Positions 44,586 to 53,512 of a stretch of 64,000 bases of DNA are shown piece after piece. Within the stretch, counting starts at the first letter, position 1; every line of letters starts with the position of its first letter. This DNA is from a candidate division Zixibacteria bacterium RBG-1. Lineage in GTDB: Bacteria; Zixibacteria; MSB-5A5; DSPP01; RBG-1. The stretch spans positions 1,358,001 through 1,422,000 of the forward strand of contig AUYT01000001.1 of NCBI GenBank assembly GCA_000447245.1. Direction: 5' to 3'. The notes beneath the pieces were generated by a model. The model was not told the origin of the DNA and did not search any database. It saw only the letters and a list, made by a program, of their open reading frames with translations. The position numbers were made by a program, and so were the translations under genes.

Positions 44586-45311
44586 TTAATGAACCACTAA
44601 GTTACTGCTTCCACTGGTTTGAGGTTGCTCGGCAAAACTGGGTTCGCTGGTTTCATAGAATAAATCGCATCCCAATTCAAATGAAAATAATTTTTGTTTC
44701 TCAACTTCGTTTGATTTGACAAAGTTTAACTCAACATTCTTGAAATAATTGGACTTCATCAGCTGAATCATAAAATTGGCTAAACTGTTGATAGAATAAG
44801 TGTAGCCGGCAATGGTGACCTTGCGTCCGCTGGGAGTAGGTGATGGATTGACCGGAGGCGGAGGTGCAGCGGCAGTGGGAGTGCCAGGTGGATTAGGAGT
44901 TCCTGTCGGAGGAGTTGCCACGGCTAAGGGAATCTCTTTAAAAGCCGATAGCCACAAGTATTCCGGTATTCTTTGGCTTAAATCCTGTAGGATATCTATC
45001 CAGGCGGATCTGTTTCTATCCAGGCTTTCTATAGCATTCATTCTTTGTAAAAGTTTGTCTTTGAGTTCGGTCAAGGCATCCACCAATTGAATATCTTTTT
45101 TCAGTTTTTCGGTTCTGGCTTGAGCTTCTCGCATTCTGGAATCTAAATTCTTTAGTTTAACCGTCTGATAAAAGGTAGAGCCAATTACAAAGACTATGAC
45201 GGCTGCCACTCCACCCATCAGGTAGATTACATTTTTCTTGCCTGAAAAACTAAAGGAAAAGGCCTTGGCTTTCTTTCTAAGCTCCCTGGGTAATAAGTTT
45301 ATTTCTATCAT
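44586..45311 (-). CDS. pilN: Type IV pilus assembly protein PilN
   Basis: 241 aa. The conserved N-terminal peptide IEINLLPRELR binds the groove of PilM. A helix (about 29-50) and coiled coil precede a ferredoxin-like domain. An insertion of Pro/Gly/Thr/Ala residues near 140-165 is unusual and low-complexity. It starts 1 bp after pilM. Confidence 0.92.
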   Translation of the reverse strand: MIEINLLPRELRKKAKAFSFSFSGKKNVIYLMGGVAAVIVFVIGSTFYQTVKLKNLDSRMREAQARTEKLKKDIQLVDALTELKDKLLQRMNAIESLDRNRSAWIDILQDLSQRIPEYLWLSAFKEIPLAVATPPTGTPNPPGTPTAAAPPPPVNPSPTPSGRKVTIAGYTYSINSLANFMIQLMKSNYFKNVELNFVKSNEVEKQKLFSFELGCDLFYETSEPSFAEQPQTSGSSNLVVH

Positions 45312-45312
45312 A

Positions 45313-46362
45313 TCATTTCACCTTCCTGGCCGCCAGTCCGATCCCCACTGCCAAAAGCGGGGCTATTTTTTCCGGATGTAAGTCTCCAAACATCTCCGGG
45401 TCATAATCTATATTCCTTAATGGATTGGCTATTTCGACCGGTATGTTCAATTTGGACTGTAAAAATTCCGGTAAAAATGGTACCAAAGCACCTCCCCCGG
45501 ATAACACTATCCAGTCTACATTGGGGGCTTTGGCTGAAGTTTTAAAATAAGAGAAAGCCACTTCCAGCCCGGAAACTAACTCTTCGCAAGAGGCAACCAG
45601 GGTAGCTTTTAACATATCCTGGTCTAAAGTGGAGCTTATCTCTCCTTTGAGTGTTTTAGCTGCCAAATCCGGGGTCAATCTGAACTCTCTTTGAATGGTA
45701 TCATAAATTGCCCGGCAGCCGGCCGATAAATCGCGGGTGGAATGATATAGCCCGTCTTTGACAAAAGTCAAATTAGTTACTTCGAAACCGATGTTGATTA
45801 GAGCGGTTACTCTCTGAGGGTCGATTTCATAATTAATTTCATAGGCGTTGAATACGGCTAAAGCATCGGTATCAACTACTACCGGTTTTAAGCCGGCATC
45901 AAAAATTAAATCCAAATAGGTTTTCAAAAATTCATTTCGGGCCGCTACCAAAAGAACATCCATTTTGTTGGTCTCTTCACTGACATTGACGATGTGATAA
46001 TCCAAGGTTACATCTTCCACGTCAAAAGGAGACCTCTGTTCGGCTTCAAATAGGATGGCCTGCTCTCCTTCGCTGCCGGTCTTTTTATCCATGCTGATTT
46101 TATCGGTTATGACTCCGTGACCCGAAATCCCGATGGCCACTTCTTTGGTTTTGGGATCTACCTGGTCGATCAGACTCTGTAAATTAAAAATTACAGTTTC
46201 GCGGTCCTTGATTTCTTGGTCGATGATGGCTTCCGGCGGCAGTTCTTTTATGCCTAAGGTCTTCAATGAATATCCGGCTGAAGTCTTCTCCATCTTGATT
46301 AACTTGATGGAGCTGGTTCCTATGTCCAAGCCGGTGACTGTTTTTCCTTTTTTCCCAAACAT
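45313..46362 (-). CDS. pilM: Type IV pilus assembly ATPase-fold protein PilM
   Basis: 349 aa actin-like cytoplasmic protein. VTGLDIGTSSIKLIKME is the phosphate-1 motif and LSGGGALVPFLPEFL the adenosine motif; VEIANPLRNI closes the fold. It binds the PilN N-terminus and ATP. It is first in pilMNOPQ, starting a transcript after the pilin-operon terminator. Confidence 0.94.
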   Translation of the reverse strand: MFGKKGKTVTGLDIGTSSIKLIKMEKTSAGYSLKTLGIKELPPEAIIDQEIKDRETVIFNLQSLIDQVDPKTKEVAIGISGHGVITDKISMDKKTGSEGEQAILFEAEQRSPFDVEDVTLDYHIVNVSEETNKMDVLLVAARNEFLKTYLDLIFDAGLKPVVVDTDALAVFNAYEINYEIDPQRVTALINIGFEVTNLTFVKDGLYHSTRDLSAGCRAIYDTIQREFRLTPDLAAKTLKGEISSTLDQDMLKATLVASCEELVSGLEVAFSYFKTSAKAPNVDWIVLSGGGALVPFLPEFLQSKLNIPVEIANPLRNIDYDPEMFGDLHPEKIAPLLAVGIGLAARKVK

Positions 46363-46421
46363 TGTTTTTCCTTTTTTAAATGTTTCGGTAAAAAACTATT
46401 TTTCTTAATAGCTTTAGTTAA

Positions 46422-46453
46422 AATTTTTAAACAAAAGTCTAATTTTTAAACAA
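46422..46453. repeat. 13-bp direct repeat upstream of pilM
   Basis: AATTTTTAAACAA occurs at 46422-46434 and again at 46441-46453, with 19 bp between starts (about two helical turns). It lies 60-90 bp before the pilM start, where promoter and operator elements are expected. Confidence 0.5.
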
Positions 46454-46506
46454 CTATCTTGATTATCGACCTTCTGGGTAAAAAATTAAGAGAGCTTTAA
46501 TAAAAA

Positions 46507-46531
46507 AAGCTGTGAGGTTGGCTCACAGCTT
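46507..46531 (-). terminator. Rho-independent terminator of the minor-pilin operon
   Basis: Ten-base perfect stem AAGCTGTGAG/CTCACAGCTT with a five-base loop; the minus strand continues in TTTTTTT. It lies 30 bp beyond the last pilin gene. Confidence 0.85.
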
Positions 46532-46560
46532 CTAAAAGTGATTCGGAATTCTGAAACGGG

Positions 46561-47040
46561 TCACAGGATTTTGACCCGACCAGTGGTGGCTAAGACATCC
46601 ACGTTAAAATTATCGGTTATTCTAGTAGATTTGCAGTTAATCAGACCGCCGCTGCTTCCGGTACCGTCGCTTCTAAAGATTATGCAGCCATTGGTAAAGG
46701 TGCAAGCTCCGAAGTCCAATTTCGACCCTAAGGTCTTGGTTTGTAGAGTGGAATCGCTGGAAGTGTAAGCAAACCCTCCTGGATTATTGGTATCCAAAAA
46801 GATTTTGTAAGTATTGGTGAGTGTATCAAAAACAACACCGCACTGTACTTTGGTCTGGATGGCTTTGGAGCGAGCCCATCTGATGTCTGAGATGACTTCT
46901 CTCACTTGGGATTTCAGCTTGACTCGGTCCATGGTCCTAAGAAAGCTGGGGACTGCCAGGGCCGATATGATTCCCACGATTACCACGGTAATTACTATTT
47001 CTATAAATGTGAAACCGGAAATTTGTCTTAGTTTTCTCAT
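46561..47040 (-). CDS. GspH/FimT-type minor pilin
   Basis: 159 aa from ATG 47040, with GAGGTGG just upstream; earlier ATGs (to 47073) lie in the preceding gene. The prepilin peptide is cut in ISG|FTFIEI, with Glu at position +5, followed by the hydrophobic helix. SDIRWARSKAIQTKVQCGVVF is typical of GspH/FimT. It probably belongs to the tip complex that primes pilus assembly. Confidence 0.85.
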   Translation of the reverse strand: MRKLRQISGFTFIEIVITVVIVGIISALAVPSFLRTMDRVKLKSQVREVISDIRWARSKAIQTKVQCGVVFDTLTNTYKIFLDTNNPGGFAYTSSDSTLQTKTLGSKLDFGACTFTNGCIIFRSDGTGSSGGLINCKSTRITDNFNVDVLATTGRVKIL

Positions 47041-47054
47041 CTTCCACCTCATCT

Positions 47055-48710
47055 TTAGTAAAGTTCTCGCCAAGTTCCCGGCAGTCTCTTGTAGGTATAG
47101 GTAAAAGTGCTACCGCCGCCTGGCATACCCGGAGGTAAGTTATCAATCAGCGAGGGAACCTGGAAAAAGTCAGGAACGTTTTTGCAATCAAAGAAATTGG
47201 AGACCATACTTCCCGCTATCTGGTTTTGTTTTTCATTTACGATTTTATTCTGAGCAAAAAAGGCACCCATGAGGTTTAGCTGAGAAGCACCGCTTCCAGT
47301 TCCGATATACATGTTTTTATTAGAGAGAAATCCGATTACGTCATTAGTGGGGAATTGGTCTTTGGACAAAACGTGAGTATTTATATACGTATCTCCGAAA
47401 CTGGACAAAGTACCTCGACCATCATAGGTTATAGGAGTGCTTTTCTTGGAACCCGAACCCGCCTCAATGTGGATATTCCCAGTGACATATACCATTCCAG
47501 AAATACTTAAATTTCCATTATCATCCAAAGTGATGCTACCGTAACTGTTACTTCCGCCAGAATAGGTAACCCCTGGTTTTAAGGTCACATCACCATTAAT
47601 CACAAAAGCATGCGATGATAAATAGTCAGTATAATTATTATAAGTAACTCCGGAACTTTGATCATAATAAGGCAAATTCATACTAGGGAAACTTAGTTCA
47701 TTTCCCAGGTCATAAACATCGCTATAACCGTTGTCTGAGTAAACGTTGTCAGTTCCGCCATTTCCGCCAAAGCCATCGGATACGTAGGTTCCGTCAAAAG
47801 TCTCCTTGACTGCCGGAGATCCGCCCGCAACATCTTGTTCTCCGATGCCTGAAGTACCGTCTAAAGACACATAACCATGTTTTACTCTTAACTCCGCATC
47901 CAAAGTGTAAACATTTTCACCGTTAAAGACCGTCATATCTAAAGAAGGTACTCGACTGGATAAAGTTGCGTTCATTCCGGAGTAATTATTATACATTTGG
48001 GCGGTACCACTAAAATCAGTCGCCAATTCGGTAGCTAAAAGAGCGTCATCATAAAGACCATTACCATTATCGTCAGTGAAGAGTTCCTGGGGGTCCCATA
48101 GACCATTCCCATTGGCATCACTAGTTAACGGCTCTCCCGGTTGCCAGAGTCCATCTCCGTTGGTATCAGTATATCCATCATCTGGGTCCCATGTACCGTT
48201 GCCATTACCGTCGGTAAAAGGTTCTCCGTCTCCTAAAATATGAACTGAACCATGATAACTCACATTACCCTGAATCCCTTTCCCTTGTTGTCCTACACCG
48301 GCAAACATCACGTTGTTCCAGATATTTAAGGGATTTCTCTTGCGTCTGACTTGAACTTCAATGGCGGCTTTACCATCGCTGGCATATCCGGTGGAAGTTA
48401 AGGTCTTAAATTGACCGACGCCGGTGACCACCACCCTAAAAGTATCATAACCTAAACTGGAAGAATAGCCATTAATTAAATCGCGTAAAGAATCGTTGGT
48501 TGTAATCTGTCCGTTATTCTTGGCTAAACCCATAGCCAATTCCAGTCCGGCTTCAGCTGTGTAGAAAGCGTTGTTTCTCTCTTTAAGGTTCTGCGAAATA
48601 TCCATATCCCTACTGGAGGTCAATATTCCGGCTATTCCTATAAAGGAGAGCAGGATTAAAATTAACAGGGATGCGATTAAGGCCGAACCTTTTTGATTGT
48701 TTCTTAACAT
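47055..48710 (-). CDS. PilX-type large minor pilin with calcium-loop repeats
   Basis: 551 aa. The N-terminus QKGSALIASLLILILLSF, then AFYTAEAGLELAM, is that of the PilX N-terminal family, in which the usual Glu at +5 is missing. Residues 163-223 hold four tandem loops of the type DxNGNGxWDP. The remainder (to 551) is beta-rich, with many Gly, Asn, Ser and Tyr, ending FTYTYKRLPGTWRELY. The size suggests a tip-exposed adhesin-like protein. It is third of four pilin-type genes. Confidence 0.82.
   Translation of the reverse strand: MLRNNQKGSALIASLLILILLSFIGIAGILTSSRDMDISQNLKERNNAFYTAEAGLELAMGLAKNNGQITTNDSLRDLINGYSSSLGYDTFRVVVTGVGQFKTLTSTGYASDGKAAIEVQVRRKRNPLNIWNNVMFAGVGQQGKGIQGNVSYHGSVHILGDGEPFTDGNGNGTWDPDDGYTDTNGDGLWQPGEPLTSDANGNGLWDPQELFTDDNGNGLYDDALLATELATDFSGTAQMYNNYSGMNATLSSRVPSLDMTVFNGENVYTLDAELRVKHGYVSLDGTSGIGEQDVAGGSPAVKETFDGTYVSDGFGGNGGTDNVYSDNGYSDVYDLGNELSFPSMNLPYYDQSSGVTYNNYTDYLSSHAFVINGDVTLKPGVTYSGGSNSYGSITLDDNGNLSISGMVYVTGNIHIEAGSGSKKSTPITYDGRGTLSSFGDTYINTHVLSKDQFPTNDVIGFLSNKNMYIGTGSGASQLNLMGAFFAQNKIVNEKQNQIAGSMVSNFFDCKNVPDFFQVPSLIDNLPPGMPGGGSTFTYTYKRLPGTWRELY
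48042..48224 (-). repeat. Four tandem calcium-binding-type loops in the PilX-type protein
   Basis: Four units of about 15 residues, each built on TDxNGNGxWDP or TDDNGNGLYDD with Asp/Asn at positions of an EF-hand-like loop. The DNA repeats less exactly than the protein, which suggests selection on the loops. Confidence 0.75.
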
Positions 48711-48732
48711 ATATATATCCTCCTCTTTCTAA

Positions 48733-49254
48733 TTAAAGGTTTCTAATCTTAATTCTGGACTGCAAAACTCTGCGTCTGTACTTGTCTCCGGTATAGGTAT
48801 CATCTTTGGTATCTTCCCGGGCCGTTAGGTTCACCTGTATGGCAGTTCCAGACTGAACAAATTGTACAGATTCAATATTTTCAGCGAAAAGCTGAGCTGC
48901 CTGGGTGTTGACTTTTTTCATTAAATTGGGATGGTTAGCCACGGCAGTGCTTACATAAAACTTGGTGGTATCAACTTTGGCGCTCTCTTTGACAAAGATG
49001 GTCAGAGTGTCCCCGTCGATTCGAAACGCGGTTGAACCCGCCATTCCATAACCGGCTTTGCGGATATAACGGGTCAGTTCATCTAATAATGCGCGACTAT
49101 TCTGCTGCATATCTGAAATCTCTTCCTGCACCAGCCAATGGTCATGCTGTGTGATGTAAAATCCTAAAACGGCACTGACTACGATTATGGATATTAAAGC
49201 ACCGATTAGGAGTTCTACTAAGGTTATACCTTTTTGATTTTTAAGCTTTTTCAT
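48733..49254 (-). CDS. PilW-type minor pilin
   Basis: 173 aa. Prepilin cleavage in QKG|ITLVELL with Glu +5, then IGALISIIVVSAVLGFY. SRALLDELTRYIRKAGYG is a hallmark of PilW/ComGF-type pilins. It follows pilV-like after 10 bp and precedes the PilX-type gene. Confidence 0.87.
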   Translation of the reverse strand: MKKLKNQKGITLVELLIGALISIIVVSAVLGFYITQHDHWLVQEEISDMQQNSRALLDELTRYIRKAGYGMAGSTAFRIDGDTLTIFVKESAKVDTTKFYVSTAVANHPNLMKKVNTQAAQLFAENIESVQFVQSGTAIQVNLTAREDTKDDTYTGDKYRRRVLQSRIKIRNL

Positions 49255-49264
49255 AATTCACCTC

Positions 49265-49654
49265 TTATTTCATTTTATAAGTTGAATAAGTTTCGGACCG
49301 GGATACTCCTTTTTTGTCAGTCCAGCTCATGGTAACTAGAATCCTAAAAACATTAGGTGGGACTGTCCCGTCTGAGCCGGAATCATCAACCCGGATGCTA
49401 CGGTTGTAAACGTTGAAAAGCCCGTTATCGTTTTCCGTGTAAGGAATCGGGGTTATGACTGACTGGTTTTTTAATCTTTCCATACTGTCCTGAGCTAAAA
49501 AAGCCGCTGAGGTGACATCTTTAGAAAAAGCGTTCCCATACATGGCGGTCACCATCATAGGTGCCAGACCTAAAACTCCTATGGCTAATATTACCATGGA
49601 GATCATTACTTCTACTAAAGTAAAACCTTTTTGGTTTTTTAATTTTTTACTCAT
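49265..49654 (-). CDS. PilV-type minor pilin
   Basis: 129 aa. Prepilin cleavage in QKG|FTLVEVM with Glu +5; SAAFLAQDSMERLKN is the typical PilV-like segment. It is the first gene of the minor-pilin operon (PilV-PilW-PilX-FimT order), downstream of a sigma-54-like promoter at 49699-49714. Confidence 0.87.
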   Translation of the reverse strand: MSKKLKNQKGFTLVEVMISMVILAIGVLGLAPMMVTAMYGNAFSKDVTSAAFLAQDSMERLKNQSVITPIPYTENDNGLFNVYNRSIRVDDSGSDGTVPPNVFRILVTMSWTDKKGVSRSETYSTYKMK

Positions 49655-49698
49655 TTTACTCTCCTGTTCTTCATTTATTTTTTACTGATGGTCTTAAG

Positions 49699-49714
49699 AG
49701 CAATGGTTATGCCG
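49699..49714 (-). promoter_or_regulatory. Sigma-54-like promoter of the minor-pilin operon
   Basis: Minus strand CGGCATA-ACCA-TTGCT. The essential GG and GC are at the right 10-bp separation; the -12 box is perfect and the -24 box keeps GGCA. The -12 GC is at 49700-49701, so transcription would start near 49688, 34 bp before the PilV ATG. Pilin genes are sigma-54-controlled in several bacteria. Confidence 0.65.
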
Positions 49715-49923
49715 AAACTTACTTTTTAAAGAATTTTTCCCTGTAAGCGAAAAAATGTAAAGGGATTAGCTATTTGTTTATTTTTTGAACTTTCTGGGGG
49801 ATTTAGTTAAGTGTATATAAAAGAAGGTGATAAAGCTATAAACTGTAGGGTTCATCCCATACTGCTTAAGATTAGTTCAAGAAGTAAAGGGATTGACTTT
49901 TAAAAAAATTTTGTTAGATTATA

Positions 49924-51684
49924 ATGACTACCGATTTTCATATCGTATCAAGAATGAAGAACCGTAAAATCAAGATGAAACCCTTCACGAAGTTTTATCT
50001 TTCAATTTTATACCTGTCATTCAGTTTTACCGCTCCCTGGTCAGCTGATTCTAATACACCGGCACCTACTTTGGTCTCTGCCAAAGACCACCCCACTGTT
50101 TCAGGGAGATTACAGGGTTTGATAGCTTCCGAAAATCCTAATGAAATTCTTAAAATCTGGGTTTATTTTACGGATAAGGGGATTTTTGAAGAAAAGGGCT
50201 ACCTGGGTAAGTTACAAGAACAGAAACAGATTCTGTTGCCGAAAAATCTAAGCCGTCGAGCAAAATCAAAAGAAAAAGAAGTGGTTGACTTCTATGACTT
50301 GCCGGTTTACTCTTCATATATAAAGCAAGTTACTCAATTAGGAGCCAAGCTAAATTACGTCAGCCGCTGGCTGAATGCCGCCAGTTTTTATGTCCCGGTA
50401 GGTAAAATAGAATCCATCAGTATTTTGGGATTTATAAAGTCAATTAAGCCGGTAGAGATTCTAGTTCGACAACCGGAACCAATTGAAGAATCCCAAGTTG
50501 AAGCTGAAGTGATTAAAACTTTGGGCGGAACTGCTCTTAATTACGGACCATCTTTAAATCAATTACAACTTTTAAACATTCCCGCAGTCCATTCACTGGG
50601 ATTTAAAGGACAAGGAGTTTTGGTCTGTATGATGGATACCGGGTTTCGGAAAAACCATCAGGCTTTTCAGATAGCTTATAATGAAGGAAGGGTCTTAGAT
50701 GAATATGACTTTATAAATCATGATAATAATGTTCAGGATGATAGTGCAGATTCTCCCGGACAGCATAGTCATGGAACTTCCTGTTGGTCGATTTTAGGTG
50801 GCGAAAAGGACGGTACCTTATACGGCCCGGCTTTTAAAGCCGATTTTATTTTAGCCAAAACTGAATATGTCCCGACAGAAACTAGGATTGAAGAAGATAA
50901 TTGGGTGGCCGGTGCAGAATGGGCAGACAGCTTAGGAGCAGATATAATCTCTAGTTCCTTAGGATATTATGATTTTCCCCAAAACCCAGACACTTTTAGT
51001 TACACTTATTCAGATCTAAATGGTGATGTTGCTGTAACCACAATAGCCGCAGATGTAGCCGCTTCTAAAGGGATTTTAGTCTCTAACGCTATGGGGAATT
51101 CAGGCCCTGGAGCAGGAAGTTTAATCACCCCGGCGGATGCGGATAGTATCATTGCCTGTGGGGCAGTTGACTCTTTTGGAGTTATTGTTGGGTTTTCTTC
51201 CCGGGGACCTACTTCTGACGGCAGAATCAAACCGGAGTTAGTAGCCCAGGGTTCCTCAGTATATAAAGCTTCTTCCCTTGATACTTTAACTTATAACAGG
51301 GGTGGCGGTACCTCTTTTGCCACACCATTGTTGGGTGGTTGTGCCGCAGTCTTACTCTCTGCCAGACCCAACTTGAATAATATGCAGGTCAGAGAAGCCA
51401 TGATGGAATCAGCCAACAATGTGGGGTCTCCCAATAATAATTATGGCTGGGGAATGCCGGATATGCTTTTGGCTTTGAGGTATTCATTTATCAACGGAGA
51501 TGTAAATACAGATAATAATATTAACCTAGCTGATATTATCTCTTTGGTCAATTATTTCTTCAAAGGCGGCCTGGCGCCACATCCTGTGAAAGTCGGGGAC
51601 GTAAATTGTGATACCAGTGTGGGTCTGACAGATATTGTTTATCTGGTAAATTATGTTTTCAAAAGTGGTCCCTTTCCCTGCTAA
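49924..51684 (+). CDS. Secreted subtilisin-like protease with C-terminal dockerin
   Basis: 586 aa from ATG 49924; ATG 49954 or 49975 may be used instead because a TATAAT-like sequence overlaps the first ATG and the signal peptide only begins near residue 20. The S8 triad is Asp238 (MMDTGFRKNH), His283 (HSHGTS) and Ser464 (GGTSFATP), with oxyanion Asn392 (AMGNSGPG). An inhibitor-like pro-region occupies about 60-200. The last 62 residues are two type I dockerin loops (GDVNTDNNINLADIISLVNY and GDVNCDTSVGLTDIVYLVNY), each with a calcium-binding pattern. No cohesin is in the window. Surface or complex attachment is inferred. Confidence 0.92.
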   Translation: MTTDFHIVSRMKNRKIKMKPFTKFYLSILYLSFSFTAPWSADSNTPAPTLVSAKDHPTVSGRLQGLIASENPNEILKIWVYFTDKGIFEEKGYLGKLQEQKQILLPKNLSRRAKSKEKEVVDFYDLPVYSSYIKQVTQLGAKLNYVSRWLNAASFYVPVGKIESISILGFIKSIKPVEILVRQPEPIEESQVEAEVIKTLGGTALNYGPSLNQLQLLNIPAVHSLGFKGQGVLVCMMDTGFRKNHQAFQIAYNEGRVLDEYDFINHDNNVQDDSADSPGQHSHGTSCWSILGGEKDGTLYGPAFKADFILAKTEYVPTETRIEEDNWVAGAEWADSLGADIISSSLGYYDFPQNPDTFSYTYSDLNGDVAVTTIAADVAASKGILVSNAMGNSGPGAGSLITPADADSIIACGAVDSFGVIVGFSSRGPTSDGRIKPELVAQGSSVYKASSLDTLTYNRGGGTSFATPLLGGCAAVLLSARPNLNNMQVREAMMESANNVGSPNNNYGWGMPDMLLALRYSFINGDVNTDNNINLADIISLVNYFFKGGLAPHPVKVGDVNCDTSVGLTDIVYLVNYVFKSGPFPC

Positions 51685-51817
51685 GTTTGAGTAATTTTAC
51701 TCAATAACTTTCCCCCTAAGGATAAATTGAAACCTGCTTAATTTTAACCATTTCTTCTTGCTAATTTTTAAATCAAAAGTATTTTAAAGGAAAAACATTA
51801 TAAAACAGGAGACATAA

Positions 51818-52110
51818 ATGCCAACTTATATTACATTAGCGAAATTCACCGGACAGGGCGCCAAGACCATCCAGGAGACTACCAAATGAGCCAAAATGTT
51901 CTGGAATTGGCTAAAAAAAGAAGAGTCAACTATAAAGGAATCTACTGGACCTTGGGAAGATTTGAAGTAATTTCTGTTTTTGAGGCACCGGATGATGAGA
52001 CTGCTACTGCCTTAGTTTTAGCATTGGGGTCTAAAGGAAATGTCTCTACGCAGACTATGCGGGCTTTCAGGGCCAAGGAAATGGAGAAAATCCTGTCAAA
52101 AATCGGTTGA
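51818..52110 (+). pseudogene. GYD-domain protein split by a frameshift
   Basis: ATG 51818 follows AGGAGA and encodes MPTYITLAKFTGQGAKTIQ, the normal GYD-domain start, but stops at TGA 51887-51889 after 23 codons. The rest of the domain (NYKGIYWTLGRFEVISVF, EAPDDETATALVLALGSKG) continues in another frame from ATG 51886, so stop and start overlap as ATGA. One extra A in the AAA run at 51884-51886 would restore a full protein of about 97 aa, the usual length. It may be a single-base error, a true broken gene, programmed slippage, or two coupled halves. GYD proteins are small ferredoxin-fold proteins of poorly known role. Confidence 0.7.
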
Positions 52111-52150
52111 GAGATTAGATTCGCAGATCGGGATAGAACAACTTGATATA

Positions 52151-53512
52151 TTAAGTGTCTATCTGGTACTTCTTTATTTTCTCAAACAAAGTGGTATAAT
52201 CTATTTTTAAGATTTCAGCAGTTTTTCTTTTGTTGCCTCTGGTCTCGGATAATACTCTTAAAATCAAGGACCTTTCCGCTTCCGCTTGGGCATGGGCACC
52301 GACTTCTTTTAAGCCAGCCCCTTCTCTTAATTTAATTTCCGCTGTCGTGGGAATCCTGATAGCCAGATGCTCCGGTAAAATCCTTTTTCCTTCACACAAA
52401 ATTATGGCTCTTTCTATAGTGTTTTCTAACTCTCTGACATTTCCGGGCCAGTGATATTTTTCCAAAAGATTCAAAGCTTCCACTGCCACAGACCTTTTGG
52501 GTTTATTCAACTCTTTGCAATATCTCGTAATAAAAAAGTCAACCAAAGTGGCCACATCTTCTCTTCTATCCCTTAAGGGAGGAATATTAATGGGGAAGAC
52601 AGACAATCTGTAAAATAGGTCTTCTCTGAATTGTTTTCTCTGTGTAGCTTCTTTCAAATCCACGTTAGAGGCGGCGATTAAACGGACATTGACATTGATA
52701 ATTTTTGAGCCTCCCAATCTTTCGATCTGTTTTTCTTGCAGGACTCTCAAAATTTTGGCTTGCAGGGCTATATCCAGATCCCCTATTTCATCCAAGAAAA
52801 TGGTGCCTCCCTCGGCTAATTCGAATTTTCCGATTTTGCGGGCGTAGGCACCGGTAAAAGCCCCTTTTTCTGAGCCGAATAGTTCATTTTCCAAGAGTTC
52901 TCTGGGAATAGCGGCACAATTGATGGCAATATAAGGAGCTTCCCTGCGAGACGATAAGTTGTGAATAGCCCGGGCAAAAAGCTCTTTGCCGGTGCCGGAT
53001 TCCCCCATAATCAAGACTGTGGTATCCGAGGGAGCGACTTTTTGGACTAAGCGTGAAACCTCTTTCATGTTCTCACTTTTTCCAATGATTAACTGCAATC
53101 CCAGATTATGATTTAGTTCCTCTTTGAGCAAAATATTTTCCGTCAGAAGTCTGCGATTTTCTATGGCTTTTTTGACCAAAACTGCCATATGTTCAGTATC
53201 AAAGGGTTTGGTGAGAAAATCAAAAGCCCCCAATTTCATGGCTTCCACCGCAGTTTCTATAGTTCCGAAGGCGGTCATGACAATCACAGAAATATCTGGG
53301 TCAATCTCTTTGATATTTTTCAGGACATTGATGCCGTCTGAATTGGGAAGTTTTAAATCGGTGAGGACTAAATCAAATTTTCTTTCTTTGACCTTATCTA
53401 TGGCGGCCGGACCATCTCCAAAAGCTTCTACCTCATACCCTTCTGATTCTAAAGTCCTGGACAGCATTTTACGCATCGACTCTTTGTCTTCTATTATCAG
53501 GATAGAAGCCAT
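52151..53512 (-). CDS. Orphan NtrC-family sigma-54 response regulator
   Basis: 453 aa from ATG 53512, which has a perfect GGAGGAAG ribosome site; earlier in-frame codons (to 53578) lie outside. Receiver (1-120, LVLTDLKLPNSDG), AAA+ domain with GESGTGKE, GAFTGA and IFLDEIGD, and a Fis-type HTH (KTAEILKIDYTTLFEKIKKY). No kinase gene is adjacent. It is the regulator nearest to the minor-pilin operon and its sigma-54-like promoter, which it may control; this is inference. Confidence 0.92.
   Translation of the reverse strand: MASILIIEDKESMRKMLSRTLESEGYEVEAFGDGPAAIDKVKERKFDLVLTDLKLPNSDGINVLKNIKEIDPDISVIVMTAFGTIETAVEAMKLGAFDFLTKPFDTEHMAVLVKKAIENRRLLTENILLKEELNHNLGLQLIIGKSENMKEVSRLVQKVAPSDTTVLIMGESGTGKELFARAIHNLSSRREAPYIAINCAAIPRELLENELFGSEKGAFTGAYARKIGKFELAEGGTIFLDEIGDLDIALQAKILRVLQEKQIERLGGSKIINVNVRLIAASNVDLKEATQRKQFREDLFYRLSVFPINIPPLRDRREDVATLVDFFITRYCKELNKPKRSVAVEALNLLEKYHWPGNVRELENTIERAIILCEGKRILPEHLAIRIPTTAEIKLREGAGLKEVGAHAQAEAERSLILRVLSETRGNKRKTAEILKIDYTTLFEKIKKYQIDT

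Noticed and set aside
51690-51720. TTGAGTAATTTTACTCAA hairpin after the subtilase gene
   Set aside because: Short stem and no T tract following; too weak to call as terminator.
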